Origin: Duganella sp.
Lineage (GTDB): Bacteria; Pseudomonadota; Gammaproteobacteria; Burkholderiales; Burkholderiaceae_D
Length of the DNA stretch: 64,000 bases
Assembly (NCBI GenBank): GCA_026225475.1
Contig: JAMFSU010000079.1
Location: forward strand, 44,910 to 108,909
Direction: 5' to 3'
The position numbers were made by a program, and so were the translations under genes. The stretch's first letter is position 1. Each line of letters begins with the position of its first letter. A model generated the notes under the pieces. It was not told the origin of the DNA and made no database searches. It worked only from the letters and a program-made list of their open reading frames with translations. Shown here in pieces: positions 16,282 through 25,668 of the stretch.

Positions 16282-16479
16282 ATGCCAAAAATGAAGACGA
16301 AAAGCAGCGCCAAAAAGCGCTTCCGCGTCCGTCCGGGCGGTACTGTTAAGCGCGGTCAAGCGTTTAAACGTCACATCCTGACCAAGAAAACCACCAAGAA
16401 CAAACGTCAATTGCGCGGTGCAGTGGGAGTCCATGAGACTAACATGTCATCGGTTCGCGCAATGCTGCCGTTCGCTTAA
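16282..16479 (+). CDS. rpmI: 50S ribosomal protein L35
   Basis: The 65-residue basic protein [20 protein letters not shown]... is a full-length bL35, containing the conserved KRFRV and [18 protein letters not shown] segments. It is a component of the large subunit. It lies 240 bases after infC and 20 bases before rplT, the usual order. Its Shine-Dalgarno is inside a short perfect hairpin (16257-16273), which may couple its translation to regulation, as ribosomal protein L20 controls this unit in enterobacteria. Whether L20 acts here cannot be seen. Confidence 0.96.
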   Translation: MPKMKTKSSAKKRFRVRPGGTVKRGQAFKRHILTKKTTKNKRQLRGAVGVHETNMSSVRAMLPFA

Positions 16480-16499
16480 CCTCACACTAAGGAGCTACT

Positions 16500-16859
16500 A
16501 TGCCTAGAGTAAAACGTGGGGTAACAGCACGTGCCCGTCATAAAAAAGTCCTGGCGCAAGCCAAGGGTTATCGTGGTCGCCGCAGCACGGTCTACCGTAT
16601 TGCCAAGCAAGCAGTTATGCGCGCTGGTCAATATGCATATCGTGACCGCCGCAACAAGAAGCGCGTATTCCGTGCATTGTGGATCGCTCGTATCAACGCT
16701 GCTGCTCGTGAGCATGGCGTGACATACAGCGTGTTCATGAACGGTCTGAAGCGTGCTTCGATCGAACTGGACCGTAAGGTTCTGGCCGATATGGCTGTGA
16801 CTGACAAGCCAGCGTTCGCTGCGATTGTCAATCAGGTGAAAGCCAACATCGCCAAGTAA
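16500..16859 (+). CDS. rplT: 50S ribosomal protein L20
   Basis: The 119-residue bL20 begins [20 protein letters not shown] and has the long basic N-terminal helix followed by a globular domain ([20 protein letters not shown]). L20 is needed for early 50S assembly and in enterobacteria also represses its own operon. AAGGAGCTACT is a strong ribosome site directly after rpmI. A terminator at 16917-16955 ends the thrS-infC-rpmI-rplT group. Confidence 0.97.
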   Translation: MPRVKRGVTARARHKKVLAQAKGYRGRRSTVYRIAKQAVMRAGQYAYRDRRNKKRVFRALWIARINAAAREHGVTYSVFMNGLKRASIELDRKVLADMAVTDKPAFAAIVNQVKANIAK

Positions 16860-16916
16860 TTTGCGCTGTTGACGCAGCCGCTGTCCGGCAACGGCGAGCG
16901 GTAGCAAAAATCCTGC

Positions 16917-16955
16917 GGGGCAGAGGTGAAATACCTGTGCCCCGTCTTGTTTTTG
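16917..16955 (+). terminator. Rho-independent terminator after rplT
   Basis: GGGGCA-g-AGGT-gaaat-ACCT-g-TGCCCC forms a stem of ten pairs with two small internal mismatches, followed by GTCTTGTTTTT. It separates rplT from pheST. Confidence 0.75.
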
Positions 16956-17017
16956 ACTTCACTGTTTCTTCTTTTCGACTTCGTCGTCGGAGCCAGGACA
17001 TGGCTTCTGGAAGAGCT

Positions 17018-17092
17018 TAACAAAATGGCACTGGCAAGCGGCTGACGCAGCAGAGCAGAGCCGTAGCTAGCATAGCCAGCGACATTTTGTTA
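17018..17092 (+). promoter_or_regulatory. Long nested hairpin in the pheST leader
   Basis: TAACAAAATG (17018-17027) pairs perfectly with CATTTTGTTA (17083-17092). Nested inside are CTGGC/GCCAG (17031-17035 with 17075-17079) and CGGCT/AGCCG (17039-17043 with 17059-17063). It ends 38 bases before pheS. No T-run follows, so a translational or processing role is more likely than termination. I do not find a clear Phe-rich leader peptide. Confidence 0.5.
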
Positions 17093-17130
17093 GGCACTGT
17101 TAGATTTCTGATTGGAGCGAGACTTACCGC

Positions 17131-18147
17131 ATGAATCCCCTTGAACAACTTGTAGTACAGGCACAAGCCGATTTTGCCGGCGCCGTCGATGCTGCCGCAC
17201 TGGAAAATGCCAAGGCCAAGTACCTTGGAAAAACCGGTCAGATTACCGAGCAAATGAAGGGCCTGGGCAAGCTGGCACCGGATGAGCGCAAAGTACAGGG
17301 CGCCGTTATCAATGCTGCCAAAGAGCAGATTGAGCATGCGCTGACCGCACGCCGTGATGCATTGGCCAATGCGCAGATGCAAGAGCGCTTGAATGCAGAA
17401 GCGATCGACGTCTCGCTGCCTGGCCGAGGCCGTGGCAAGGGCGGTATTCATCCGGTCATGCGTTCGTGGCAGCGGGTTGAAGAAATCTTTCGGTCCATCG
17501 GTTTCGACGTCGCCGATGGCCCTGAAATCGAAACCGACTGGACCAATTTTTCGGCCTTGAATAGTCCGGAAAATCATCCTGCCCGTTCCATGCAGGACAC
17601 CTTCTACATCGAAGGCAACGACACGCAAGGCAAGCCTTTGCTGCTGCGCACGCATACTAGCCCGATGCAGGTCCGTTATGCGCGCATGAACAAGCCGCCG
17701 ATCAAGGTCATCGCACCGGGCCGCACCTATCGTGTCGATAGCGATGCCACGCATTCGCCGATGTTCCATCAGGTCGAAGGTCTGTGGATTGCCGAAGACA
17801 TCAGCTTCGCCGATCTGAAGGGTGTGTATCTGAATTTCGTCAAAGCGTTTTTCGAAACCGACGATCTGCAAGTGCGTTTCCGCCCATCCTATTTCCCATT
17901 CACTGAACCATCGGCAGAAATCGATATTGCCTTTGGCAGTGGTCCGCTCAAGGGCCGTTGGCTGGAAGTGTCGGGAGCCGGTCAGGTGCATCCGACCGTG
18001 GTGCGCAACATGGGACTCGATCCTGAGCAATATATCGGTTTTGCGTTCGGCTCCGGCCTGGAGCGCCTGACCATGCTGCGTTACGGCATCAGCGACTTGC
18101 GCCTGTTTTACGAAGGTGACTTGCGCTTCCTGAAACAATTCAATTGA
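17131..18147 (+). CDS. pheS: Phenylalanyl-tRNA synthetase alpha subunit
   Basis: The 338-residue catalytic subunit of the alpha2-beta2 enzyme opens with a coiled-coil arm (about 1-90). The class II core follows, with motif 1 [37 protein letters not shown], motif 2 [21 protein letters not shown] and motif 3 [18 protein letters not shown]. It charges tRNA-Phe. Length and motifs are complete. GGAGCGAGAC precedes the ATG. pheT follows after 118 bases, so both are probably on one transcript beginning after the rplT terminator and passing through the 17018-17092 hairpin. Confidence 0.97.
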   Translation: MNPLEQLVVQAQADFAGAVDAAALENAKAKYLGKTGQITEQMKGLGKLAPDERKVQGAVINAAKEQIEHALTARRDALANAQMQERLNAEAIDVSLPGRGRGKGGIHPVMRSWQRVEEIFRSIGFDVADGPEIETDWTNFSALNSPENHPARSMQDTFYIEGNDTQGKPLLLRTHTSPMQVRYARMNKPPIKVIAPGRTYRVDSDATHSPMFHQVEGLWIAEDISFADLKGVYLNFVKAFFETDDLQVRFRPSYFPFTEPSAEIDIAFGSGPLKGRWLEVSGAGQVHPTVVRNMGLDPEQYIGFAFGSGLERLTMLRYGISDLRLFYEGDLRFLKQFN

Positions 18148-18265
18148 ACACGGTGCAGTAGGCAGCATTGGCAAAGTCTTGCCGCCGCCGCTACCATCGT
18201 CGTTGTTACTGAGTTAACTGTGCAGGACGCCCGGCGCGTCTTCACCCTAGCTGAAGGTTGGAATC

Positions 18266-20692
18266 ATGCAATTCTCTGAAAACTGGCTGCGTACCATGGT
18301 CAATCCGAACATGACTTCGGATGAGTTGTCGCATTTGCTAACGATGTCTGGTTTGGAAGTGGAAGAAGTTGAAGCGGTGGCGCCGCCGTTTTCTAACGTG
18401 GTCGTTGGCGAAGTGCTGGAAGTCGCCAAGCATCCCAATGCCGATCGTCTCAATGTCTGCCAGGTCGATGTCAAGACCGGTACTATTCTCAATATCGTCT
18501 GCGGTGCGCCCAATGTGCGGGTTGGCATGAAGGTGCCCTGCGCCATGGCGGGTGCCGTGTTGCCGCCGGGTGCCGATGGCAAGCCATTTGAAATCAAGGT
18601 TGGACAATTGCGTGGTGTCGAGTCGCAAGGCATGTTGTGCTCCGCGCGCGAACTGAAGCTGTCGGACGATCAGGGCGGCTTGCTGGAATTGCCCGACGAT
18701 GCACCGGTGGGTCAGAATTTTCGTGATTATTTCCTGTTGAATGATCTCAAGTTCACCATCAAGCTCACCCCCAACAAGGCAGACTGCCTGTCCGTGCTCG
18801 GCGTGGCGCGCGAAGTGTCGGCGCTGACCGATACACCGCTGAAGCAACCGACCATTCAAGCTGCCACAGTCAATCTCGATGAGAAATTGCCGGTCAAGAT
18901 TTCGGCGCCAGATCTGTGTGGTCGTTTCGCCGGTCGTGTAATCCGCGGTCTCAATGCCAAGGCCAGCACGCCACAATGGATGAAGCACCGGCTCGAACGC
19001 AGTGGTCAGCGTTCGATTTCGGCACTGGTCGATATTTCCAACTATGTCATGCTAGAACTGGGGCGGCCGTCGCACGTCTTCGATCTGGACAAAATCCACG
19101 GCAGCCTCGATGTACGCTGGGGCAAGCCGGGCGAACAGATCAAGCTGTTGAACGGCAATACGGTCGAGGTCGATGGGTGGATCGGCGTGATCGCCGATGA
19201 ACAGCAATTGGAATCGCTAGCCGGTATCATGGGTGGCGACGCCACGGCAGTATCGCTGGAAACCAGCAATATTTACCTGGAAGCCGCATTCTGGTTCCCG
19301 CATGCAATCCAGGGGCGTTCCCGTCGTTTCAACTTCTCGACCGATGCCGCGCATCGTTTTGAGCGCGGCGTCGATTTCGCCACCGTGGTGGAACATATCG
19401 AGCGCATCACCGCCTTGTTGATCGAAATCTGCGGCACAGCCGAGACCAGAATCGGCCCGGTCGACGATCAAATCGTCAACCTGCCCAAGCGCGATGCCGT
19501 GACGGTGCGCACTGCGCGCGCAGCCAGGATCATCGGGGTTGAAATCACCGACGATATGATCGCCAATATCTTCACGCGGCTGGGTTTGTCGTTCGATCAA
19601 CAACCGGGCTTGTTTGCCGTGACACCACCTTCTTACCGTTTCGACATTGAAATCGAGGAAGACCTGATCGAAGAAATCGCCCGCGTCTACGGTTTCGAAA
19701 ACATCCCGGCCTTGCCGCCGGTGGCTGCCAGTGCCATGCGCATTGCGCCAGAAAACATCCGCTCGCTGTTCGACGTGCGCCATTTGCTGGCCGACCTCGA
19801 TTATCAGGAAGTGGTCAATTTCAGCTTCGTCGACAGCGCCTGGGAAATCGACTTCGCCGACAATCAGGCGCCGATCAAATTGCTCAATCCGATCGCCAGC
19901 CAGATGAATGTCATGCGTTCGTCGTTGATCGCCAGTCTGGTTGCCAATGTCCGCTACAACATTAACCGCAAGGCCACGCGCGTGCGTGTCTTCGAAATCG
20001 GTGCAGTGTTCCATCGTGATGCCAGCGTGCAGGACGGTCCGCTCGATGTGGCCGGTTACCATCAGCCCAAGCGCGTTGCCGGTCTGGCCTATGGTGCCGT
20101 GGCTGAAGAGCAGTGGGGCCAGGCTTCGCGCAATGTTGACTTCTTTGATATCAAGGCCGATCTCGAAGCCTTGTTCGCGCCGCGCAGCCTGCGTTTCGTC
20201 AAGCGGGAACATCCAAGCCTGCATCCGGGGCGTTCGGCACGTGTCGAACTCGATGGGCATGACATCGGCATGATCGGTGAACTGCACCCACGCTTGCAGC
20301 AAAAGTATGACCTGCCGCTGGCACCAGTAGTGTTTGAAGTTGACGCACTGGCGCTGCAGCAACGGGTAGTGCCGGCCTACACTGAAATTTCCAAGTTCCC
20401 GGCGGTCACGCGTGACCTTGCGCTGGTGGTCAAGCAAGCAGTGCAGGCGCAGGAATTGGTGGATATTTTTGCCGCTGAAAAGCAAGGCAATGCAGCGTGT
20501 GCAATTGTCCAAGCCATTGTTTTATTTGATGAATATCAAGGTAAGGGTTTGGAGAATGACGAAAAAAGCCTTGCTTTCCGATTCACCTTGCAAGATACTC
20601 AAAACACACTTCAGGACGACCAAGTTGATGTTGCGATGAGCGCGTTAATCGCCGCCGCAACGACTAAACTTGCCGCCAAATTGCGTGCATGA
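18266..20692 (+). CDS. pheT: Phenylalanyl-tRNA synthetase beta subunit
   Basis: The 808-residue beta subunit contains an N-terminal tRNA-binding EMAP-like domain (about 40-150; [14 protein letters not shown]). The B3/B4 editing region follows (about 210-380; [29 protein letters not shown]), then B5 (about 400-475), the inactive class II-like core and a C-terminal FDX anticodon-binding domain (about 710-808; [12 protein letters not shown]). It completes the PheST enzyme and edits Tyr-tRNA-Phe. Start at 18266 agrees with the conserved [15 protein letters not shown]-terminus. Its end lies 83 bases before ihfA, the usual gene order. Confidence 0.97.
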   Translation: MQFSENWLRTMVNPNMTSDELSHLLTMSGLEVEEVEAVAPPFSNVVVGEVLEVAKHPNADRLNVCQVDVKTGTILNIVCGAPNVRVGMKVPCAMAGAVLPPGADGKPFEIKVGQLRGVESQGMLCSARELKLSDDQGGLLELPDDAPVGQNFRDYFLLNDLKFTIKLTPNKADCLSVLGVAREVSALTDTPLKQPTIQAATVNLDEKLPVKISAPDLCGRFAGRVIRGLNAKASTPQWMKHRLERSGQRSISALVDISNYVMLELGRPSHVFDLDKIHGSLDVRWGKPGEQIKLLNGNTVEVDGWIGVIADEQQLESLAGIMGGDATAVSLETSNIYLEAAFWFPHAIQGRSRRFNFSTDAAHRFERGVDFATVVEHIERITALLIEICGTAETRIGPVDDQIVNLPKRDAVTVRTARAARIIGVEITDDMIANIFTRLGLSFDQQPGLFAVTPPSYRFDIEIEEDLIEEIARVYGFENIPALPPVAASAMRIAPENIRSLFDVRHLLADLDYQEVVNFSFVDSAWEIDFADNQAPIKLLNPIASQMNVMRSSLIASLVANVRYNINRKATRVRVFEIGAVFHRDASVQDGPLDVAGYHQPKRVAGLAYGAVAEEQWGQASRNVDFFDIKADLEALFAPRSLRFVKREHPSLHPGRSARVELDGHDIGMIGELHPRLQQKYDLPLAPVVFEVDALALQQRVVPAYTEISKFPAVTRDLALVVKQAVQAQELVDIFAAEKQGNAACAIVQAIVLFDEYQGKGLENDEKSLAFRFTLQDTQNTLQDDQVDVAMSALIAAATTKLAAKLRA

Positions 20693-20775
20693 CAAGCTTG
20701 AGCAAGACCAGCGGGCTTGTCGTTTCAGTCCAAAATAAGACTCTGAATTGCTAAGGAACGGGCAACCCTCTCGTC

Positions 20776-21189
20776 ATGAATACCGTGAATTCAAGTGAAT
20801 TTCAATCTGTACTCGATGCTGACCTGGAACGTGCTGTACTCGAATCCCAGGTGCGCTCGCAAGCAGAAAAGAATCTGCCAACGCTGACCAAGGCCGAACT
20901 TGCCGAACTTTTGTTTGAACAAGTCGGTCTGAACAAGCGTGAAGCAAAAGATATGGTTGAAACTTTCTTCGATGAAATCCGCAATGCCTTGGAGCGTGGC
21001 GAAGCCGTCAAGCTGTCCGGGTTTGGAAATTTCCAATTGCGCGACAAGCCCCAACGTCCAGGCCGCAACCCCAAGACCGGTGAAGAAATCCCCATCACCG
21101 CGCGGCGCGTGGTGACGTTTCATGCCAGTCAAAAGCTCAAGGAAATGGTTGAAGTTACAAGCAACCAGCCGCTCGCCCTCGCTGTATAA
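20776..21189 (+). CDS. ihfA: Integration host factor alpha, N-terminally extended
   Basis: IHF alpha pairs with IHF beta to bend DNA sharply at sites used in recombination, replication and transcription. The family core ([20 protein letters not shown] ... [28 protein letters not shown]) runs from about residue 36 to 130. The R-P-G-R-N-P beta-arm that inserts in the minor groove is intact. The product is 137 residues against about 100 in enterobacteria. The extra 35 N-terminal residues ([20 protein letters not shown]...) are acidic. The only in-frame ATG near the core is the one at 20776, and AAGGAACGGGC lies upstream, so the extension appears genuine. Confidence 0.94.
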   Translation: MNTVNSSEFQSVLDADLERAVLESQVRSQAEKNLPTLTKAELAELLFEQVGLNKREAKDMVETFFDEIRNALERGEAVKLSGFGNFQLRDKPQRPGRNPKTGEEIPITARRVVTFHASQKLKEMVEVTSNQPLALAV

Positions 21190-21199
21190 CTGTTAAGCC

Positions 21200-21607
21200 A
21201 TGAACGAACGCGTCAACAAGCCTGCGGTGATAGTTTTGCCGCCGATTCCCGCCAAACGCTACTTCACCATCGGTGAAGTCAGCGAACTTTGTGGCGTCAA
21301 GCCGCATGTGCTGCGCTACTGGGAGCAGGAATTTACCCAGCTCAAACCAGTCAAGCGGCGTGGCAACCGGCGCTATTATCAGCACCATGAAGTACTGTTG
21401 ATCCGGCGCATTCGCGAGTTGTTGTATGAGCAGGGTTTCACCATCAGCGGTGCGCGCAACAAGCTCGACGGCCATCTCATTGAAGAGCAGATCGACGCGA
21501 TCCCCGAGGAAATTGAAATCTCTATCGGTGCCGAGCAAATCGAGATGATACGTGCCGAATTGCGCGACATTCTGCAATTGCTGAAACCTGCCGTTTCCCA
21601 TCCCTGA
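21200..21607 (+). CDS. MerR-family transcriptional regulator
   Basis: The 135-residue protein has the MerR winged helix (YFTIGEVSELCGVKPHVLRYWEQEF, about 20-45, then RRGNRRYYQHHEVLLIRRIRELLYEQGFTISGAR). A helical dimerisation tail follows. There is no cysteine-rich or ligand-binding C-terminal extension, so the effector, if any, is unknown. It starts 10 bases after ihfA and is closed by a terminator, so it belongs to the pheST-ihfA transcript, a placement common in betaproteobacteria. Confidence 0.92.
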   Translation: MNERVNKPAVIVLPPIPAKRYFTIGEVSELCGVKPHVLRYWEQEFTQLKPVKRRGNRRYYQHHEVLLIRRIRELLYEQGFTISGARNKLDGHLIEEQIDAIPEEIEISIGAEQIEMIRAELRDILQLLKPAVSHP

Positions 21608-21637
21608 TAAAAAAGCTGCCGTTGGCAGCTTTTTTAT
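21608..21637 (+). terminator. Rho-independent terminator after the MerR gene
   Basis: AAAAAAGCTGCC-gtt-GGCAGCTTTTTT is a perfect stem with a three-base loop and T-tail. It ends the pheS-pheT-ihfA-merR transcript. Confidence 0.9.
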
Positions 21638-21704
21638 TGGTGGCGTTCGTTGCAAATAGCACTGATTGCCATGCATTGATGCTGCCAAGCAAACCACGAC
21701 ACCC

Positions 21705-22238
21705 ATGATGCATACACCGACTCCTGTCACTACCTCCATGCGTTGGCGCGCCATGCATCAGGAGGATCTGGTGGCCGTCAATCAAATTGCTGCCGTCGTC
21801 CATCCCGATTACCCGGAGTCACCAGCGGTATTTGCCGAGCGTTTGCGCTTGTTTGCCAGGGGTTGCTGGATCGCCGCCGATGCACAGGATGTGGTGCATG
21901 GCTATGCGATTAGTCATCCAGCGTTATTAGGGCAACCACCGGCATTGAACTGTCTGTTGCAGCAATTGCCAGCGGCGCCGGCCTGCCTGTATTTGCACGA
22001 TGTCGCATTGAACGAGCAGGCGCGCGGCTACGGTCTCGGCAGTGCCTTGCTTACGCTGTTGCGTGTGCAGGCACGCCAACTCAGCATGGCGCAACTGGCG
22101 CTGACGGCTGTCAATGGCTCAACTGCTTATTGGCAGCAACTTGGCTTTCACGAATACCAGGGGGCCGATGTCAGTCTGGCAGCCAGGATTACTAGTTACG
22201 CAGCAGCGGCCCGCTATCTGATCATGGCTGTCGATTGA
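21705..22238 (+). CDS. GNAT-family N-acetyltransferase
   Basis: The product (about 177 residues from the ATG at 21705) has the GNAT acetyl-CoA fold. YLHDVALNEQARGYGLGSAL contains strand beta-4 and the pyrophosphate-binding R/Q-x-x-G-x-G/A loop, and LTAVNGSTAYWQQLGFHEYQ is motif B with the late Tyr. Residues 10-50 (MRWRAMHQEDLVAVNQIAAV) form the usual N-terminal alpha helices. The acceptor is unknown. Start choice is uncertain: the ATGs at 21705, 21708 and 21738 all lack a strong ribosome site. It stands alone after a terminator and is convergent with the glycosyltransferase gene. Confidence 0.85.
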   Translation: MMHTPTPVTTSMRWRAMHQEDLVAVNQIAAVVHPDYPESPAVFAERLRLFARGCWIAADAQDVVHGYAISHPALLGQPPALNCLLQQLPAAPACLYLHDVALNEQARGYGLGSALLTLLRVQARQLSMAQLALTAVNGSTAYWQQLGFHEYQGADVSLAARITSYAAAARYLIMAVD

Positions 22239-22262
22239 ACCAGCAGCAGCGCTGCCGAGGAT

Positions 22263-23198
22263 TTATTTCTTGCCGAGGATGAAGTTCTTCAAGCGCTTCA
22301 TTTGCCATTGGCGCAGGTAACGGCGGAATTCCGGATTCTCATAGCGTGGCAAGCGACGCAGAGCGGACCAGAAATAACTGAAGATCATCAGCAGGCCGCC
22401 GATGATCATGGGCTTCTCGCGCATGCGATTGACGCCGGTGGCAATCGCATACAACGGGTGGTAGCCCATGTACCAATTGCCGCGGCCCCAGCGTAGCCGA
22501 CCCTCATAGATATGCTTGTCGGACGAGCCCATGATGCGGTGATGCCAGAGCCAGGCTTGCGGATCATAAAAACAGAAGGTCTTCCAGCCTTTCATCCAGG
22601 CGGTGTGGACGTCGATGCCATCCCACGATAAATGCTGCACGAAGCCGCCAATGTCTTCAAACGCATGCCGTTTGTAGAGTTTGAACTGGCCCGCAACCTG
22701 TTCATCGATATGACTCTCTTCGATGTAGTGGCCATCTTCATCGCGATACACCTTGCCCGACACGGCAGCCAGTTTGGGATCTTCATCGAGTTTCTGGAAC
22801 ATGCGCTCCAGATACAGCGGACCAAACGACATGTCGCCATCGAGTTTGGCAATGTATTGGTAGTCGCTGTGCTGGATATGCCCCACGCCAAAATTGAATG
22901 CCGCAATCACGCCGCCGCCGAGTTTGCGAAAGCCGCGGTTCTGGCGCGGCACCAGCCGGATGAAGGGATATTTCTCGGCGTATTCGCGCACAATGTCAGG
23001 CGTATTGTCGGCCGAGCCATCGTCAACCAGTATCCATTCCACCGGGCGGCAGGTCTGCGCCACAATGGAATCCATGGTCAGGCGCAAATACTTCGATTCA
23101 TCACGCACCGGAGAAATAATGACCAGCGGCACTATCCGCGGATTGCTTGCTGGTGGCGCCTCTACCGGCTCCAACGCTGCCTGCTTGGCTTCTTGCAT
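22263..23198 (-). CDS. Glycosyltransferase family 2
   Basis: The 311-residue protein is a GT-A enzyme of family 2. It has PLVIISPVRDESKYLRLTMD at the N-terminus, WILVDDGSADNTPDIV (nucleotide-sugar binding), YIAKLDGDMSF (DxD) and GGFVQHLSWDGIDVHTAWMKGW near the acceptor site. A hydrophobic stretch (MIIGGLLMIFSYFW) near residue 275 suggests membrane attachment at the cytoplasmic side. I start it at 23198 because AAAGGACGATAT precedes this ATG; the frame extends upstream without a ribosome site. It is divergent from the exopolysaccharide genes at 23432 and probably contributes to the same polymer. Confidence 0.88.
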   Translation of the reverse strand: MQEAKQAALEPVEAPPASNPRIVPLVIISPVRDESKYLRLTMDSIVAQTCRPVEWILVDDGSADNTPDIVREYAEKYPFIRLVPRQNRGFRKLGGGVIAAFNFGVGHIQHSDYQYIAKLDGDMSFGPLYLERMFQKLDEDPKLAAVSGKVYRDEDGHYIEESHIDEQVAGQFKLYKRHAFEDIGGFVQHLSWDGIDVHTAWMKGWKTFCFYDPQAWLWHHRIMGSSDKHIYEGRLRWGRGNWYMGYHPLYAIATGVNRMREKPMIIGGLLMIFSYFWSALRRLPRYENPEFRRYLRQWQMKRLKNFILGKK

Positions 23199-23431
23199 AT
23201 ATCGTCCTTTAAGGTTCGCCTGTTGCAGTCTTGTCATGTGTAAATTGCATTGGAGCGCTGCAAAGTCTTGGTTATCCTGTCTGAACGGCGTGCGCAATGC
23301 AAGAATTAATCAGAAAACAGCCGTTAAAGATCGGGTGGGAAATATCAAAATATTGTTAAAATGATATCAAACTTATTTGGTGTTATCTAATCTAACTTTG
23401 CCATTTTCCAATAATCCAACGTGGGTAACCG

Positions 23432-24235
23432 ATGCAAAATCAGAGTGTTTTTCCCGCGTGTAGGATGTTTGGACTAGATATTTGTGCGGTGGGTTTCCGT
23501 CAGGCGGCTGATCAGTTGATGCTGTGCGCGCAAAACCGTAGCGGCCCGCCCGCCATCGTCGTCACGCCCAATGTCGATCATGTGGTGCGGCTCGATGCCG
23601 ATCCGCAGTTTCGCCAGCTTTATGTGCAAGCCGATTACATTTTTGCCGATGGCATGCCGTTAGTGTGGGCCAGCCGCAGGATGCCCGTGCATTTGCCGGA
23701 GCGGGTGACCGGTGCTGACTTGTTCGTGGCGTTGGCGCGTGCTTGCGCGGCGCAGCAGTTGCCGGTGTTTGTCATCGGCGGCATGCCAGGGCAGGAAGAG
23801 ATGTTGACGGCGGCGTTTGCGCACACCTATCCGGGTTTGCAGGTTGAACTGTTTTGTCCGTCGATGCAATTTGATCCGCTCGGCGTCGAAGGCCAGGAAG
23901 CCCTGCGCCGCGTTAATTTGACCCGACCCGGCATTGTGTTCGTCTGTCTCGGCATGCCCAAGCAGGAGCGTTGGGCCATGGCACAGCGCCACGCCATGCA
24001 GACCGGTGTGGTCATGTGCGTCGGCGCGGCGATGGAGTTTGCGCTCGGTTTCAAGGCGCGGGCACCGTTATGGATGCAAAACGCCGGGCTGGAATGGTGC
24101 TGGCGGCTGGCGTCGGAGCCGCGCCGTCTATGGCGCCGTTACATCGTACAAGGCTCGCGTTTTGCCGGTTTGCTGCGGCGCGAGTGGAAGCTGCAGCGTA
24201 CAATCAATCATCAGGAGAAAGGGAGCGGCCATTGA
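23432..24235 (+). CDS. WecG/TagA/CpsF-family glycosyltransferase
   Basis: The 267-residue product carries the family's TPNVDHVVRLDADPQFRQLY, YIFADGMPLVWASR, LPERVTGADLF, FVIGGMPGQEE and VFVCLGMPKQERWA segments in order. Members (TagA, WecG) transfer a HexNAc or ManNAcA residue to a lipid-linked sugar on the cytoplasmic face. This is probably the second sugar added to the repeat unit. Its stop overlaps the TTG start of the next gene (TTGA), so the two are translationally coupled. Confidence 0.92.
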   Translation: MQNQSVFPACRMFGLDICAVGFRQAADQLMLCAQNRSGPPAIVVTPNVDHVVRLDADPQFRQLYVQADYIFADGMPLVWASRRMPVHLPERVTGADLFVALARACAAQQLPVFVIGGMPGQEEMLTAAFAHTYPGLQVELFCPSMQFDPLGVEGQEALRRVNLTRPGIVFVCLGMPKQERWAMAQRHAMQTGVVMCVGAAMEFALGFKARAPLWMQNAGLEWCWRLASEPRRLWRRYIVQGSRFAGLLRREWKLQRTINHQEKGSGH

Positions 24236-25638
24236 GCTTTTATTCAGATAAGCGCAATCACCATACGACATTGCTTGGGCTCGCAGTCGGTGTCGCCTAT
24301 GCGGTGACAATCGTCCTGACCCTGGAAATTTGCGTCGCCTTTTATTTTTTGGCCAATTTCTCGACGTTCAATTTTGTCGCGGCCGTGGCTGGAGTCACTG
24401 GGTTCATCGTGTTTAGCGATATACGTCGTTACGCCATCGACAACACTTCAATGATGGTGCATCATTTCGCCACGATTGTACGGCTGTGGATAGGCACGTT
24501 CTTTGTCGTGGTGCTGGCCTTGTATCTGACCAAAAGTGCTGCCGATTTTTCGCGAGTGGTGATGATCGCCTGGTTGCTGGTGACGCCATTCACGCTGACC
24601 GCTACTTCTTTACTGTGCCGCTGGTGGGCATTGCGTCTCTACACAGCCAAAGGGCAGCGACGTACCGCGGTATTCGTCGGTTTCAGTGAAGATGCGCAAC
24701 GCTTGTCTGAATCATTCAAGGCCTCAAAAATGCTAGGCATCACCGCCCTCGGTTACTTCGACAACCGCCTGGGCACGCAACGTGTCGGCGGCGAACTGGA
24801 ACGCCTGGGTGGTTTGATGGACGCGATTGCCTGGATCGAGAAAAATCCGGTCGATGTGGTGTTCGTCGGTCTGGTGCATGCACGTTCCAGCGATATCGCA
24901 CCCGTGGTCGATGCCTTGCATGATTCGGTCTCCTCGGTCTACTTCGTGCCGGATTCCAAGTTGTTCGGGCTGGGCCATATGCACTACGCCGAAATGGCTG
25001 GCACACCGCTGCTGGTCGCTTACGAGACGCCGTTTATCGGCGTGGCGCGCTTGCTCAAACGCTTCGTCGATGTGCTGTTGTCGTTCTTTATTTTGCTCAT
25101 GCTCAGTCCGATCTTGCTGGCCATTGCCATTGGCGTGAAGTTGTCTTCGCCGGGCCCGGTGGTATTTCGCCAATTGCGTTATGGTGTCGGCGGGCAAAAG
25201 ATCGTGGTCTCCAAGTTCCGTTCGATGCGCAATGATCCCTTGCCGCAGACTGGTGAAATCAAGCAAGCGATTGTTGGTGATGCGCGCGTGACGCCATTCG
25301 GACGTTTTTTGCGCAAGACCTCGCTGGATGAGTTACCGCAATTTTTCAACGTGCTGCAAGGCTCGATGAGCATCGTCGGCCCACGTCCGCATGCGGTTCA
25401 GCACAATGAGTTGTATCGCAAACAGGTCAAGGGTTACATGCTGCGCCACAAGGTCAAGCCCGGCATTACCGGCTGGGCACAGGTCAATGGTTTGCGTGGC
25501 GAAACCGACACGCTCGACAAAATGCAACGCCGTATTGAATACGATCTGTATTACATCCGCAGTTGGTCGCTGATGCTGGATTTCAAGATCATCTTGCGCA
25601 CCGTATTGGTGGTCTTCAAGGATCGTCATGCCTACTAA
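24232..25638 (+). CDS. Undecaprenyl-phosphate sugar phosphotransferase
   Basis: The 468-residue polyprenol-phosphate hexose-1-phosphate transferase (WcaJ/WbaP type) starts the repeat unit on the lipid carrier. There are about four N-terminal membrane segments (15-130) and a Rossmann-like CoA-binding-type middle domain. The catalytic domain from about residue 275 contains KRFVDVLLSFFILLMLSPIL, VVSKFRSMRNDP, RKTSLDELPQFFNVLQGSMS, VGPRPHA and KPGITGWAQVNG. I use a TTG start (24232) because AGGAGAAAGGGAG sits before it and it overlaps the previous stop. Upstream in-frame starts lie inside the WecG-type gene. Confidence 0.93.
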   Translation: MSFYSDKRNHHTTLLGLAVGVAYAVTIVLTLEICVAFYFLANFSTFNFVAAVAGVTGFIVFSDIRRYAIDNTSMMVHHFATIVRLWIGTFFVVVLALYLTKSAADFSRVVMIAWLLVTPFTLTATSLLCRWWALRLYTAKGQRRTAVFVGFSEDAQRLSESFKASKMLGITALGYFDNRLGTQRVGGELERLGGLMDAIAWIEKNPVDVVFVGLVHARSSDIAPVVDALHDSVSSVYFVPDSKLFGLGHMHYAEMAGTPLLVAYETPFIGVARLLKRFVDVLLSFFILLMLSPILLAIAIGVKLSSPGPVVFRQLRYGVGGQKIVVSKFRSMRNDPLPQTGEIKQAIVGDARVTPFGRFLRKTSLDELPQFFNVLQGSMSIVGPRPHAVQHNELYRKQVKGYMLRHKVKPGITGWAQVNGLRGETDTLDKMQRRIEYDLYYIRSWSLMLDFKIILRTVLVVFKDRHAY

Positions 25639-25668
25639 GCGCCGCCGCGTTATGCAGCAGGATTGATG

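Noticed and set aside
16930..17040. Phe-rich leader peptide for pheST
   Set aside because: A TTG-started frame with several Phe codons exists after the rplT terminator, but it lacks a ribosome site and an attenuator terminator, and its Phe codons are scattered.
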